Source of the DNA: Neorhizobium alkalisoli
GTDB taxonomy: Bacteria; Pseudomonadota; Alphaproteobacteria; Rhizobiales; Rhizobiaceae
NCBI RefSeq assembly: GCF_007829835.1
Contig: NZ_VIWP01000002.1
Coordinates: forward strand, 620,001 to 684,000
Length of the DNA stretch: 64,000 nucleotides
Direction of reading: 5' to 3'
Shown here: piece after piece, positions 27,279 through 34,968 of the stretch
How positions within the stretch are numbered: position 1 is the stretch's first letter
Layout of the letters: each line of letters opens with the position of its first letter
Program-made: the position numbers and the translations under genes
The notes under the pieces: model-generated
Databases searched by the model: none
Seen by the model: only the letters and a program-made list of their open reading frames with translations
Told to the model about the DNA's origin: nothing

Positions 27279-27480
27279 TGTTAATCTCTCTTGATTAGGA
27301 TGCGCACAGATTGAAGCCGCGCTCTGGCGCTTTTCCGCCGGCGGCTCTTCAAGCGTCACACGAAGCGACGCGTCATTCTCAAATATTCTGAATCGCTTGG
27401 CGGCCGGTCTTCGCAGGCTGAGTCCGGTTGTTCACAAAGTGAATGAACTTGTGTGGAAGACTGCCCAAAGCCGGCAGGCG

Positions 27481-27789
27481 TCACTTGTCGGCCGGCAGAT
27501 CCTCGTCCTTTTCAAGATCCGGCGGCAGCTGGCGGCCATGGTGGATATGCGAGACGGCAAGGAACCGGCCGTCTACCCGGTAACGGATATGGTAATCGCC
27601 CGACACGAAATGACGTCGACCGGGGAGCGCAGGATCGTCGCTGCCCGCCTGCGGATATTCAGCGAGATGATGCAGCGATTTCCACAATTGCCGCATGACG
27701 TTTTCAGCAGCGCGGGGATTAAAATGCTCCAGATAACGCTGCTCGTTTTTCAAAAATTTCCCGGCATTTTTAGAAAGCCGGATCCGCAT
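27481..27789 (-). CDS. parE: ParE/RelE-superfamily toxin
   Basis: 102 residues. The fold signature is clear: an N-terminal helix pair (RLSKNAGKFLKNEQRYLEHF), LHHLAEYPQAGSDDPALPGRRHF and the core strand pair DYHIRYRVDGRFLAVSHIHHGRQ, where the arginines and the final HGR correspond to ParE toxins (gyrase poisons) or RelE relatives. The ATG at 27789 overlaps the antitoxin stop (TGATG), typical of coupled TA pairs. It lies inside the GTA cluster between the portal gene and the small membrane protein gene. Confidence 0.85.
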   Translation of the reverse strand: MRIRLSKNAGKFLKNEQRYLEHFNPRAAENVMRQLWKSLHHLAEYPQAGSDDPALPGRRHFVSGDYHIRYRVDGRFLAVSHIHHGRQLPPDLEKDEDLPADK

Positions 27790-28064
27790 CAGGCGGCATC
27801 GCTGTTTTTGGCGCCTGACTTCTCGCCCAGCAATTCGGCGAAAAATTCGTCGGCATCGACAAATTCACCATTGGCGATCTGCTCCTCGCCTTTGCGGATC
27901 TGCAGAATGTCGTTGCCCTCCGCCATCAGATAATATTTCAGCGCCCGCACGATCACCCAGGATCGGCTGCGCTCGGATGTTTCGGCGATCTTCTCGATAT
28001 CGTCCAGAATGTCCTGCGGCACACGCAGGGTGATCGGGTCGGAGAGAACGGGTTTGTCGGCCAT
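27789..28064 (-). CDS. RHH/CopG-type antitoxin
   Basis: 91 residues. Ribbon-helix-helix N-terminus (PITLRVPQDILDDIEKIAETSE, about 10-32; SRSWVIVRALKYYL helix, about 33-47) for DNA binding, and an acidic C-terminal tail (DADEFFAELLGE) expected to wrap the toxin. GGAGG precedes the ATG. A perfect inverted repeat just upstream is the probable operator, so the pair should be autoregulated. Confidence 0.87.
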   Translation of the reverse strand: MADKPVLSDPITLRVPQDILDDIEKIAETSERSRSWVIVRALKYYLMAEGNDILQIRKGEEQIANGEFVDADEFFAELLGEKSGAKNSDAA

Positions 28065-28077
28065 GGAAACCTCCAGT

Positions 28078-28098
28078 TTGTAATACGCCGTATTACAA
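28078..28098. promoter_or_regulatory. Operator palindrome of the toxin-antitoxin pair
   Basis: Perfect inverted repeat with 10-base arms TTGTAATACG / CGTATTACAA around a single C, ending 14 bases before the antitoxin start codon. The TATTAC/GTAATAC content resembles operators of RHH antitoxins and overlaps the expected promoter. Confidence 0.8.
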
Positions 28099-28132
28099 AT
28101 TTACACCCGTCCACCATTTCCGACAACTGGCC

Positions 28133-29308
28133 TCAATAGCCGACCGCCTCGCGCTTCTCCTCGTCGCTCAGGAACCCGGCCGCCCCGACGCGCGACCAGA
28201 GCGCCTCGCGCTCGGCGGCCAGGCCGGTGATGGCGTCCAGATCCGGCACCAGTTTCAGCGCACCGTCGAAAGCCCCGCCGAGCCAGGCGGAAAGGCTGGC
28301 GGCGGTGCGGGAGACGAGCGGCAGAACGGTCAGGCGATAGAAGGCGCGGTTGGCCTCCTGGTAATTGGCATAGGTATTGTCGCCGGGAATGCCGATCAGC
28401 ATGGGCGGCACGCCGATGCCGAGCGCAATGTCGCGGGCGGCCCCGTTCTTCGCCTCGATGAAATCCATGTCCTTCGGCGTCAGGCCCATCGATTTCCAGT
28501 CCAGCCCGCCTTCGAGCAGAAGCGGCCGTCCGGCATTGACGGCGCCGGCATAACCGGCCTCCAGCTCCGCCTTCAGCCGCTCATACTGGTCGGCGGACAG
28601 ATTGCCGCCATCCTTCGGCTGGTAGACCAGCGCGCCGGAAGGCCGGGCGGAATTGTCGAGCAAAGCCTTGTTCCAGGCCGAGGCGGCATTGGAGAGATCG
28701 AGTGCCGCACCGGCGGCACCGAGCGGCGAAAAACCGTAATGGTCGTCGAGCGGATGAAACAGTTTTAGATGCAGCAGAGACAGCCCGTCGCCATCGGCCG
28801 GCAGTCTTCGCGTGCCCTGCCCGGCGCGATAATCATAACCTGTCACCCAGCCGTCGCGACCCTCGACGACGCTGACACGATCAGGCCGCAAAAGATGCAA
28901 CTCGCGCAGGTTTTCGCCGATCGTCAGCGGCTCGACAAAGGCATTGCCGGAGAGAAGCAGGTGGCCATAAAGCGCTTCAAGGAAATCCGGGCCGCTCTGG
29001 CGTCCGTTCGGCCGGGCGATCAGCGCCAGAACCGGGTGATCCGCGGCCTCTTCCGTTCCGCGATAGGCAAGCAGCGGGACGGCCGCCGCGGCCTCCGCGA
29101 CCATGCGCATCGCCCGATAGGCAACCGGATTTCGCATGAAGCCGGCCCTTGCCAAAGCCGCATAGGAGCGGCCCGACCATTGCGCCACGCCTTCGGAGGC
29201 GACGATGGCGAAACCGGCGGAGAGTGCGGAGGCTCCCTTCTCCTCGATTGCGGTCGGGGAAGACTTGCCGCGCGATGAAAGCCAGGGCCGGAAAAATGAA
29301 CTGTTCAT
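28133..29308 (-). CDS. GTA gp3, portal protein
   Basis: 391 residues from MNSSFFRPWLSS at 29308; the open frame extends 51 codons upstream without resemblance. HK97-type portal features: RNPVAYRAMRMVAEAAAAVP near residue 60, NAFVEPL near 130, the DNSARPSGALVYQ stem region near 220, and IGIPGDNTYANYQEANRAFYRL near 315. It forms the dodecameric DNA entry ring. The downstream neighbour is a TA pair and upstream is a plus-strand small gene, so it is transcriptionally less tightly coupled than gp4-gp8. Confidence 0.93.
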   Translation of the reverse strand: MNSSFFRPWLSSRGKSSPTAIEEKGASALSAGFAIVASEGVAQWSGRSYAALARAGFMRNPVAYRAMRMVAEAAAAVPLLAYRGTEEAADHPVLALIARPNGRQSGPDFLEALYGHLLLSGNAFVEPLTIGENLRELHLLRPDRVSVVEGRDGWVTGYDYRAGQGTRRLPADGDGLSLLHLKLFHPLDDHYGFSPLGAAGAALDLSNAASAWNKALLDNSARPSGALVYQPKDGGNLSADQYERLKAELEAGYAGAVNAGRPLLLEGGLDWKSMGLTPKDMDFIEAKNGAARDIALGIGVPPMLIGIPGDNTYANYQEANRAFYRLTVLPLVSRTAASLSAWLGGAFDGALKLVPDLDAITGLAAEREALWSRVGAAGFLSDEEKREAVGY

Positions 29309-29525
29309 GCGAAGTCCTCGCGATTGGAGTCGGTGCTTTCGCAGATCCGGAATGGCTGCGTTCAGTCCGCCTGAGCATGCCGTTTGCGCTTCGAAACCTG
29401 CTTCCGGCCATCGCGGCGCGGCCATCGGCATTACTCCCGTGCCGCCTCTCACAAGTTTCAATCGGTTTAGAAAAACTAAATCGTTTTAAGCGTTTAAGGC
29501 GTCATTTACTTCTCGCGTCCGCTGT

Positions 29526-29550
29526 GGAACCAATTCGCTCAGACACCGTT
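29526..29550 (+). promoter_or_regulatory. EcfG (general stress response) promoter
   Basis: GGAAC at 29526-29530, 16-base spacer, CGTT at 29547-29550: an exact match to the GGAAC-N16/17-CGTT consensus of alphaproteobacterial EcfG/RpoE2 sigma factors. It drives the plus strand, with a start expected near 29557, about 40 bases before the small ORF that follows. No other exact match was seen in intergenic DNA of the window. Confidence 0.8.
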
Positions 29551-29598
29551 CATGTCGGCGCCGTTATGACGACGGCGGCACAACAGGAGATGACGACC

Positions 29599-29718
29599 AT
29601 GCAGCAGCCGACCCAGGCAGTTCCTTCCAAATCGATCCCGCAGCATGTCGTCGAGCGGATGGAATCCGAATGGAAGCAGATCCGCGAAAGCGCGCCGCCG
29701 CAGCCTGTTCGCCGCTGA
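29599..29718 (+). CDS. Small stress-controlled protein, unknown function, inside the GTA cluster
   Basis: 39 residues, glutamine-, proline- and glutamate-rich, with a central amphipathic helix (QHVVERMESEWKQIRES) and a PPQPVRR tail; no signal or membrane segment. AGGAG at 29585-29589 is nine bases before the ATG. The gene is on the strand opposite to gp2 and gp3 and has a consensus EcfG promoter. I do not recognise the protein. A strong imperfect hairpin follows its stop. Confidence 0.7.
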   Translation: MQQPTQAVPSKSIPQHVVERMESEWKQIRESAPPQPVRR

Positions 29719-29725
29719 TTTTTGA

Positions 29726-29761
29726 CAGGGCGCGATGATGTCAACTTCATCGCCTGCCCTG
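29726..29761 (+). terminator. Hairpin after the EcfG-controlled small gene
   Basis: Arms CAGGGC-GCGATGA (29726-29738) and TCATCGC-CT-GCCCTG (29747-29761) with an 8-base loop: 13 pairs with a 2-base bulge. It lies eight bases after the stop and 12 bases before the gp2 stop, so it could end transcripts from both sides. No U-tract, so it is not a classical intrinsic terminator. Confidence 0.5.
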
Positions 29762-29772
29762 AAGGACACGGT

Positions 29773-31089
29773 TCAAATGCCGCGCACCCGCGGCTCTCCC
29801 TGCCCTTCTAGAACAAGCGCCGTCAAAGCCCAGACCAGCGCATCGAGCCGGTCGGGCGATCGGCCTGACGAAAGCCCATCCGGGCCGAAATCACACATCT
29901 GATCCTCGAGCTCGGTAAACCGGGCGGCATGTGCCACCCTTCCCTGCTCGTAGAGCGCCGCCACGGGCTCGGCGCGTAAAAACTTTCCCCTTGTCGCGCG
30001 CACCATCGTCACCGGCAGGTTGGCATCGATGCTTTTCAGCATGGCCGAGACCATCTCGCCGCCCTGGTTGACCTCGGCGACGATCCTGTCCGCATTGAAA
30101 CGCTGAAACGCCCTGACGACCGCCTGCGCCCAGCCGGCCGGGCTTTTTCCCTCTACCGAACAGTCCGACAGCACGACGGCGCGCCCGCCGGCCTCCAGGC
30201 CGGCGACGACAATGCCGCAGCAGGAAGAAGCCGCCGAACCGGACGGCGGATCGACGGCGACGACGATGCGCCTCAGACCCGAGGTAAACCGCGTCGTTAC
30301 CGCCTCGATCTCGGCGCGCTTCCAGAGCGCATCCTCGCGGTCCTCGATCAGCTCGCCATCCAGCTCCTGTCGCCCAAGCCGCGTGCCGCCATAGCGCGCC
30401 TGAAGCGCTGCGATAAAGCCGGGCGCCAGATTGCCGGCATTCGCGCCGGTCGAAATCCGCGTCAGATGCGTGCCGGGATCGGCGATCAGCCGTTTCAGCA
30501 CCGGCACCGGCCGCGGCGTCGTGGTCACCAGCTGGCGCGGATCGTCACCGAGCCGCAGGCCGAATTGCAGCATGTCAAAAGTTTCCGCCGCGTGTTTCCA
30601 CTTGGCGAGCTCGTCGCACCAGGCGAAATGAAATTGCGGCCCGCGCAGCGCTTCGGGATCCTCGGAGGAAAAGATCTGCGCCATCGCACCGCTCGGCCAG
30701 ATCAGCCTTCGCCGCGAAATCTCGAAATCCGGCACGTTTTTGCGGGCAATCCGGCAGATGCCGGAGACTCCATCGATCATCACTTCGCGGGCATCACCCA
30801 GTGTTTCGGCGACAAGTGCAATGCGCAGGTCCGAGCGTTTCGAAGCACTCGCCAGCGCCTGCACCCATTCGGCACCAGCCCGCGTCTTGCCGGAACCGCG
30901 GCCGCCGATGACAAGCCAGGTCCGCCAGTCGCCCTTCGGTGGGTGCTGGTCGGGACGGCCGATGAAGCGCCAGTCGCGGGCGGAGCGGATGGAAAAATCC
31001 GCCGGAAAGTGTTGGCCGTCGATGACGATATCGGCGGGGCGGCTGTCTCCTGCAACAACAAGAGCTTGTGGCATCTGCAAACTCGGCAT
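29773..31089 (-). CDS. GTA gp2, large terminase subunit (packaging ATPase/nuclease)
   Basis: About 438 residues if it starts at MPSLQMPQ (31089). Walker A GGRGSGKTRAG (near residue 60), Walker B-like HFAWCDELAKW (near 160), the coupling motif TTTPRPVPVLKRL, and nuclease-domain acidic residues (VAVDPPSGSAASS near 285; VAEVNQGGEM near 345; DRLDALVWALTAL at the end). It packages DNA head-full into the GTA capsid. The start is uncertain: the frame is open to 31689 and runs in frame through a palindromic repeat at 31179-31312, so candidates at 31200 or 31584 cannot be excluded. The 31089 start lacks a good ribosome binding site but leaves normal length. Confidence 0.88.
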   Translation of the reverse strand: MPSLQMPQALVVAGDSRPADIVIDGQHFPADFSIRSARDWRFIGRPDQHPPKGDWRTWLVIGGRGSGKTRAGAEWVQALASASKRSDLRIALVAETLGDAREVMIDGVSGICRIARKNVPDFEISRRRLIWPSGAMAQIFSSEDPEALRGPQFHFAWCDELAKWKHAAETFDMLQFGLRLGDDPRQLVTTTPRPVPVLKRLIADPGTHLTRISTGANAGNLAPGFIAALQARYGGTRLGRQELDGELIEDREDALWKRAEIEAVTTRFTSGLRRIVVAVDPPSGSAASSCCGIVVAGLEAGGRAVVLSDCSVEGKSPAGWAQAVVRAFQRFNADRIVAEVNQGGEMVSAMLKSIDANLPVTMVRATRGKFLRAEPVAALYEQGRVAHAARFTELEDQMCDFGPDGLSSGRSPDRLDALVWALTALVLEGQGEPRVRGI

Positions 31090-31178
31090 TTCTGCCGGCA
31101 CGGCGTGATGGTCGGAAAGCGGAGGATCTGCAGGATCAATCTCCGACGTTGAGGCAGAGTTATCGCATATAGCCAAAA

Positions 31179-31312
31179 CCCTCTCTGGCCTGCCGGCCAT
31201 CTCCCCCACAAGGGGGGAGAAGACTCGCGGCGCTCGCCCACTCAAATCCACGCCAGGCAGATCGATTGGGTTAATCCCTCCCCCTTGTGGGGAGGGGTCT
31301 TTATCCACCCTC
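31179..31312. repeat. Palindromic repeat, second family, copy 1, upstream part of the gp2 frame
   Basis: Contains CCGGCCATCTCCCCCACAAGG at one end and CCCTCCCCCTTGTGGGGAGGG at the other, the two halves being inverted to each other. Related copies are at 46409 and 56469. It does not interrupt the gp2 reading frame and encodes SPQGGGINP..FSPLVGEMAGRPERV in that frame, a peptide signature that appears whenever this repeat is translated. Confidence 0.8.
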
Positions 31313-31486
31313 GTGATGCTCCCCACGCGTCCGAGAATTCCATCGACACCGGCCGTCGGAAGCACAGCCATTGCGTATTCGCCTTCATGCCATGCGTTGA
31401 TCCCGTCCATCATCGTTCCGTAAGAACCGATGATCTCATCTTTCAAAGTCAGTTTCGGCCGCAGGATCGAAGCCTCGGCACGCCGC

Positions 31487-32119
31487 TCATGCCGTGCCGG
31501 CCGGTGGTCCAGTGCCGGCAATAACAGCGGCAGGCGGAGATGCGGATAACCCGGCAGAAGCTGCGGCGCTGCCCGGATCGTCATCCCGTTTCCCATCCCG
31601 CTTCCATGCCTCGAAAAGCAATCTTGCCTGTTCATCCGCCTTGACCCTGATGAGCTGCAGCAAGCGTTCCCGCGCATCCTCGTAAGCATCGCGATCGGCG
31701 GATGCTTCCGCTTCCTCGCGGCGGTCGCGGGCGAGCTGACGCTGCAGGCTGTCGATCTTTTCCAGCGTGCGGACGATCAGCGACATGGCGTCGGTCGCCG
31801 CCTTCACATCGGCACGGGCAAGTTTTTGCGCCGCGTCGTCGCCATCGGCGAGTTCCCCTTCGGCAGCGCGGCGCATGTCGCGAAAGGTTTTGAACTGCGC
31901 CTGCATCTCCTCGGTCATCTGGTTCAGGAGAAGCCGCAGGGTTTCCGTGGGCGAAACGGTGTCCTCGCCGGACTTGGTTTCGAGAAACATGCCACGCAGC
32001 TCCGCCGGCATCTCCTCGGAGGCCGGATCGCCATAGGTCGGCGCCTCCCGCCAGATGCCGAACAGGTTCGGATCGAAATGATCGAAATCGTCCGTGTCGT
32101 CATCCATGTCACGCTGCAT
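31487..32119 (-). CDS. GTA gp1, small terminase subunit
   Basis: 210 residues, first gene of the cluster. Acidic N-terminus (MQRDMDDDTDDFDHFDP), then a mostly helical, charged middle (MTEEMQAQFKTFRDMRRAAEG, SLIVRTLEKIDSLQRQLARDRRE) resembling a terminase oligomerisation coiled coil, and an alanine/proline-rich tail. Gene position before gp2 fits gp1, which acts as small terminase in the Rhodobacter GTA. It is roughly twice the Rhodobacter length, and sequence resemblance is weak by eye, so the role rests mainly on place. GGGAG seven bases upstream supports the 32119 start. Confidence 0.72.
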   Translation of the reverse strand: MQRDMDDDTDDFDHFDPNLFGIWREAPTYGDPASEEMPAELRGMFLETKSGEDTVSPTETLRLLLNQMTEEMQAQFKTFRDMRRAAEGELADGDDAAQKLARADVKAATDAMSLIVRTLEKIDSLQRQLARDRREEAEASADRDAYEDARERLLQLIRVKADEQARLLFEAWKRDGKRDDDPGSAAASAGLSASPPAAVIAGTGPPAGTA

Positions 32120-32203
32120 ATCCGAGCTCCCATAAGGGCATGTGGAACCGGCCGCCGGCCTGGAGCTGCGCGTTCGTTTCCACTGTCGATGGTGAAGATG
32201 AAA

Positions 32204-32228
32204 AAGGCCCGGTTGCGAACCGAGCCTT
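32204..32228 (-). terminator. Intrinsic terminator in the GTA leader (attenuator or end of a small RNA)
   Basis: Read on the minus strand: arms AAGGCTCGGTT and AACCGGGCCTT (11 pairs, one wobble), loop CGC, then a run of T. This is a good Rho-independent terminator, and it lies between the predicted operon promoter and gp1, about 85 bases upstream of the gp1 start. Confidence 0.75.
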
Positions 32229-32291
32229 CGTGTCGACGCACCCGCGATCCGATCAGGACCGTCATCGGCGCAGTTCTTCGACTATGCCATA

Positions 32292-32320
32292 AACCTACCA
32301 AACGACCGTCACGGCGTCAA
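32292..32320 (-). promoter_or_regulatory. Predicted promoter of the GTA cluster
   Basis: On the minus strand TTGACG (32320-32315), a 17-base spacer, TAGGTT (32297-32292). Expected start near 32285. It is the only good promoter-like sequence upstream of gp1, and a RIME separates it from selO. Confidence 0.6.
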
Positions 32321-32373
32321 GGATTATTTTCCTATTTGTGGATTTTATTCCGATGGCAAGATTTACACGAACA

Positions 32374-32531
32374 GCCCCTCATCCGGCTGCCGCCACCTTC
32401 TCCCCGTCATTACGGGGAGAAGGGATATGCCGCGCCCTCCCCGGTTCTCCACAGCGTCGCATGGGGCACGTCCCCTCTCCTCGCTCGCGAGGAGAGGTTG
32501 AGAGCAGCTAGCTGCTCTCCGGCTGAGGGGC
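32374..32531. repeat. RIME-type palindromic element, copy 4, between selO and the GTA cluster
   Basis: Begins GCCCCTCATCCGG and ends GGCTGAGGGGC. The inner hairpins are CTTCTCCCCGT..ACGGGGAGAAGG and CTCTCCTCGCT..CGAGGAGAG. One extra block (GAGAGCAGCTAGCTGCTCTC, itself a palindrome) sits near 32500, unlike other copies. It is immediately downstream of selO and may end its transcript before the GTA promoter. Confidence 0.85.
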
Positions 32532-32538
32532 AATCGCC

Positions 32539-33999
32539 TCACGTCCCGCAAAACGTCCTTGCCACCCTCTCCTCAGGCGTCGGCGCCAAAGCGAGATCGG
32601 CGAATTCCTCGCGTGTCTCGAACGGTTTTGCCGTCGCCTCGACCAGGCGGTGGAAAAAGCTCATGTCGCCGTAATTGGCGGCCGCGATCGCTTCTTCGAT
32701 GCGATGGTTTCGGGGAATGAGATAGGGATTGGCAAGCCGCATTTTTTGCGCCCGCTCTGCCAACGAAACCTCTTCCGAGTCGAGCCTTGTGCGCCAGAGG
32801 CCGAGCCATTCCAAAGCCTTGGCCGGATCTGCGAAACAGGCAAGAAAGTCCGTATCGTCGCCTTCGGCCGCATCGCAGAGCGCCCGGAAGGCAAGCGTGA
32901 AATCGGCGCCGTCGCCCTGCATCACGGCCAGCAGACCCTGTACCAGATCGCCATCACCGTCTTCGGCAGTCGAGAGGCCGATCTTGTCGCGAAACACCGA
33001 AAGCCATTTTGCCTGAAAGGTCTCGCCAAAGGACTTTAGCACTCCATTGGCCTTGTCCACCGCCTTCTCCTCATCCGTGTCGAGCAGCGGCAAAAGGCAT
33101 TCGGCAAGCCTTGCTATGTTCCACTGGCCGATGCCGGGCTGGTTGCGATAGGCGTAACGGCCACCCTGGTCGATCGAGGAAAACACCTTCATCTGGTCGT
33201 ATTCGTCGAGAAAGGCGCAGGGGCCGAAATCAATCGTCTCGCCCGAAATCGTCATATTGTCGGTGTTCATCACGCCATGGATAAAACCGACACCGAGCCA
33301 GCGGGCGATCAGTTCCGCCTGACGCGCGGCAATCGCGGACAGCATCGCGAGGTAAGGGCTTTCGGCAGCCTTCAGCTCCGGGTAATGGCGGTCGATGACA
33401 TAGTCGGCGAGCGTTTTTACCCCCTCATTGTCGCCTCGGGCGGCAAAGAACTGGAACGTGCCGACCCGAACATGGCTTGCCGCGACGCGCACGAAAACTG
33501 CCCCCTGCTCCACCCGCTCGCGATAAACCTGCTCGCCGGTTGCGACGGCGGCAAGTGCCCGTGTCGACGGGATGCCGAAAGCGTGCATGGCTTCGGAAAC
33601 GATATATTCGCGCAGGACCGGTCCAAGCGCCGCACGCCCATCGCCGCGGCGAGAAAAGGGTGTCGGGCCGGCGCCCTTCAGCTGGATGTCACGGCGCGTT
33701 CCGGCCCGATCGACCACTTCGCCGATCAGGATGGCACGGCCATCCCCCAGCTGGGGCGAAAAGCCGCCGAACTGATGACCCGCATAGGCCATGGCAAGCG
33801 GCGTAGACCCTGCGGGCAGGACATTGCCGGAAAAAATCGCTGCCAGCCGGTCGGGATCGGACAGATCGACATCAAGGCCGAGTTCAGCTGCGAGCTTGGC
33901 GTTGAATTTCAACAGTTTTGGTCCTTCGACCGGCTCGGGATAGACCGAGGCGAAAAAGCGCTCCGGCAAGCGGGCGTAGGAATTGTCGAACTGGAACAC
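32539..33999 (-). CDS. selO: Protein adenylyltransferase SelO (YdiU family pseudokinase)
   Basis: 486 residues. SelO transfers AMP to Ser/Thr/Tyr of redox proteins. Seen: the N-terminal FDNSYARLPERFF, the nucleotide region YAGHQFGGFSPQLGDGRAILIGE, DIQLKGAGPTPFSRRGDGRAALGPVLREYI, and the catalytic/metal region FIHGVMNTDNMTISGETIDFGPCAF (Asn and Asp ligands). The C-terminus lacks the selenocysteine found in mammals. Near residue 25 the frame runs through a short palindromic element (33923-33939) that encodes PEPVEG in place of the usual sequence. Not part of the GTA but on the same strand. Confidence 0.93.
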   Translation of the reverse strand: MFQFDNSYARLPERFFASVYPEPVEGPKLLKFNAKLAAELGLDVDLSDPDRLAAIFSGNVLPAGSTPLAMAYAGHQFGGFSPQLGDGRAILIGEVVDRAGTRRDIQLKGAGPTPFSRRGDGRAALGPVLREYIVSEAMHAFGIPSTRALAAVATGEQVYRERVEQGAVFVRVAASHVRVGTFQFFAARGDNEGVKTLADYVIDRHYPELKAAESPYLAMLSAIAARQAELIARWLGVGFIHGVMNTDNMTISGETIDFGPCAFLDEYDQMKVFSSIDQGGRYAYRNQPGIGQWNIARLAECLLPLLDTDEEKAVDKANGVLKSFGETFQAKWLSVFRDKIGLSTAEDGDGDLVQGLLAVMQGDGADFTLAFRALCDAAEGDDTDFLACFADPAKALEWLGLWRTRLDSEEVSLAERAQKMRLANPYLIPRNHRIEEAIAAANYGDMSFFHRLVEATAKPFETREEFADLALAPTPEERVARTFCGT

Positions 34000-34310
34000 G
34001 AAATCTCTCCCTTGCGGACGGCCGTCAGAAATCTGTGCTGATCAGCCTTTTCCGGGTCTCTTCCAATATGGTGTTTTGGGCCGCGCGAACAAGCGTTTCC
34101 GGCGATGTGAACGGCTGTGGTGGCAGGTCCGGACAATGGCTGGGCACGGATCGGGTCAGGTTCCGGCCGGGCCTACACGCAGAATTTACGCAATTTTCTA
34201 ATAAAGCACGCGCTTTTCAAACGAGGCGCACTACATAGGCATTTGGGAGACCGGAGGAGCGTTGAGAACAGGATCCGAAACAAGGATCCGGGGACTTCGG
34301 AGACAATGTC
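34000..34310. other. Divergent promoter region between selO and the outer membrane protein gene
   Basis: About 310 bases. AT-richer in the part 34190-34240. Two GGATCC sites 13 bases apart (near 34270-34290) give a weak hairpin in the leader of the outer membrane protein gene. No gene, RIME or clear operator seen. Confidence 0.5.
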
Positions 34311-34946
34311 ATGAAGACAGCATTCATTCTGGGTTCGGTATTCGTTTTCAGTGTAGCGCCCGCGGCCTTTGCGGCGGATGCGGTCGAGGCGATCCCGTCA
34401 GCGCCGGCGGCGGTCGAGACCGTGCCGGTCTTTACCTGGAGCGGCCCTTATCTCGGCCTGCATAGCGGTTACGGCTGGGGCGACGGCAATGCGTCGGGCG
34501 CCGGTGGCAGCGCGTCGGACAATTTCGACGGCTGGCGGATCGGCGGTTTTGCCGGATATAACTGGCAGCTTTCCAACGGCTTTGTCGCCGGTGTGGAAGG
34601 CGATCTCAATTACGACTGGAACAAGAACAGTTATCCGGGCGGGTTCGATATCGATACCGGCCTGTCCGGTTCGGTGCGCGGCCGGGTCGGTTATGCCTTC
34701 GACCGGGCGCTGGTTTATGCCGCCGGCGGCTGGACGGCCACCAATGTCAGCCTCGACGGACCGGCCAGGGATGACGACACGCTGAACGGCTGGACGATCG
34801 GCGCCGGCCTCGATTACGCCTTCACCGACAATGTCTTCGGCCGGCTGGAATATCGCTACAATGATTACGGCCACGGCGATCTCGGCGGCGCCCGCACCGA
34901 TTTCAACCAGAATGTCGTGAATTTCGGGATCGGCGTGAAGTTCTGA
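34311..34946 (+). CDS. Outer-membrane beta-barrel protein (Omp25/RopB-like)
   Basis: 211 residues. Signal peptide (1-21, ending AFAA), a short alanine/valine/proline linker, then an eight-stranded barrel with repeated aromatic/glycine strand ends: FTWSGPYLGLHSGYGWGDG, GGFAGYNWQLSNGFVAGVEG, GRVGYAFDRALVYAAGGW, LDYAFTDNVFGRLEYRY, and the C-terminal phenylalanine required by the BAM machinery (VNFGIGVKF). GGAG eight bases upstream supports the ATG at 34311. Probably a structural surface protein of the rhizobial Omp25 family. Confidence 0.9.
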   Translation: MKTAFILGSVFVFSVAPAAFAADAVEAIPSAPAAVETVPVFTWSGPYLGLHSGYGWGDGNASGAGGSASDNFDGWRIGGFAGYNWQLSNGFVAGVEGDLNYDWNKNSYPGGFDIDTGLSGSVRGRVGYAFDRALVYAAGGWTATNVSLDGPARDDDTLNGWTIGAGLDYAFTDNVFGRLEYRYNDYGHGDLGGARTDFNQNVVNFGIGVKF

Positions 34947-34968
34947 GGTTTGAGCGGCGTCCGGCGCA

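Noticed and set aside
27397-27933. 178-codon plus-strand frame opposite the toxin-antitoxin pair
   Set aside because: Shadow of ParE and RHH antitoxin genes, which are coupled and have a matching operator.
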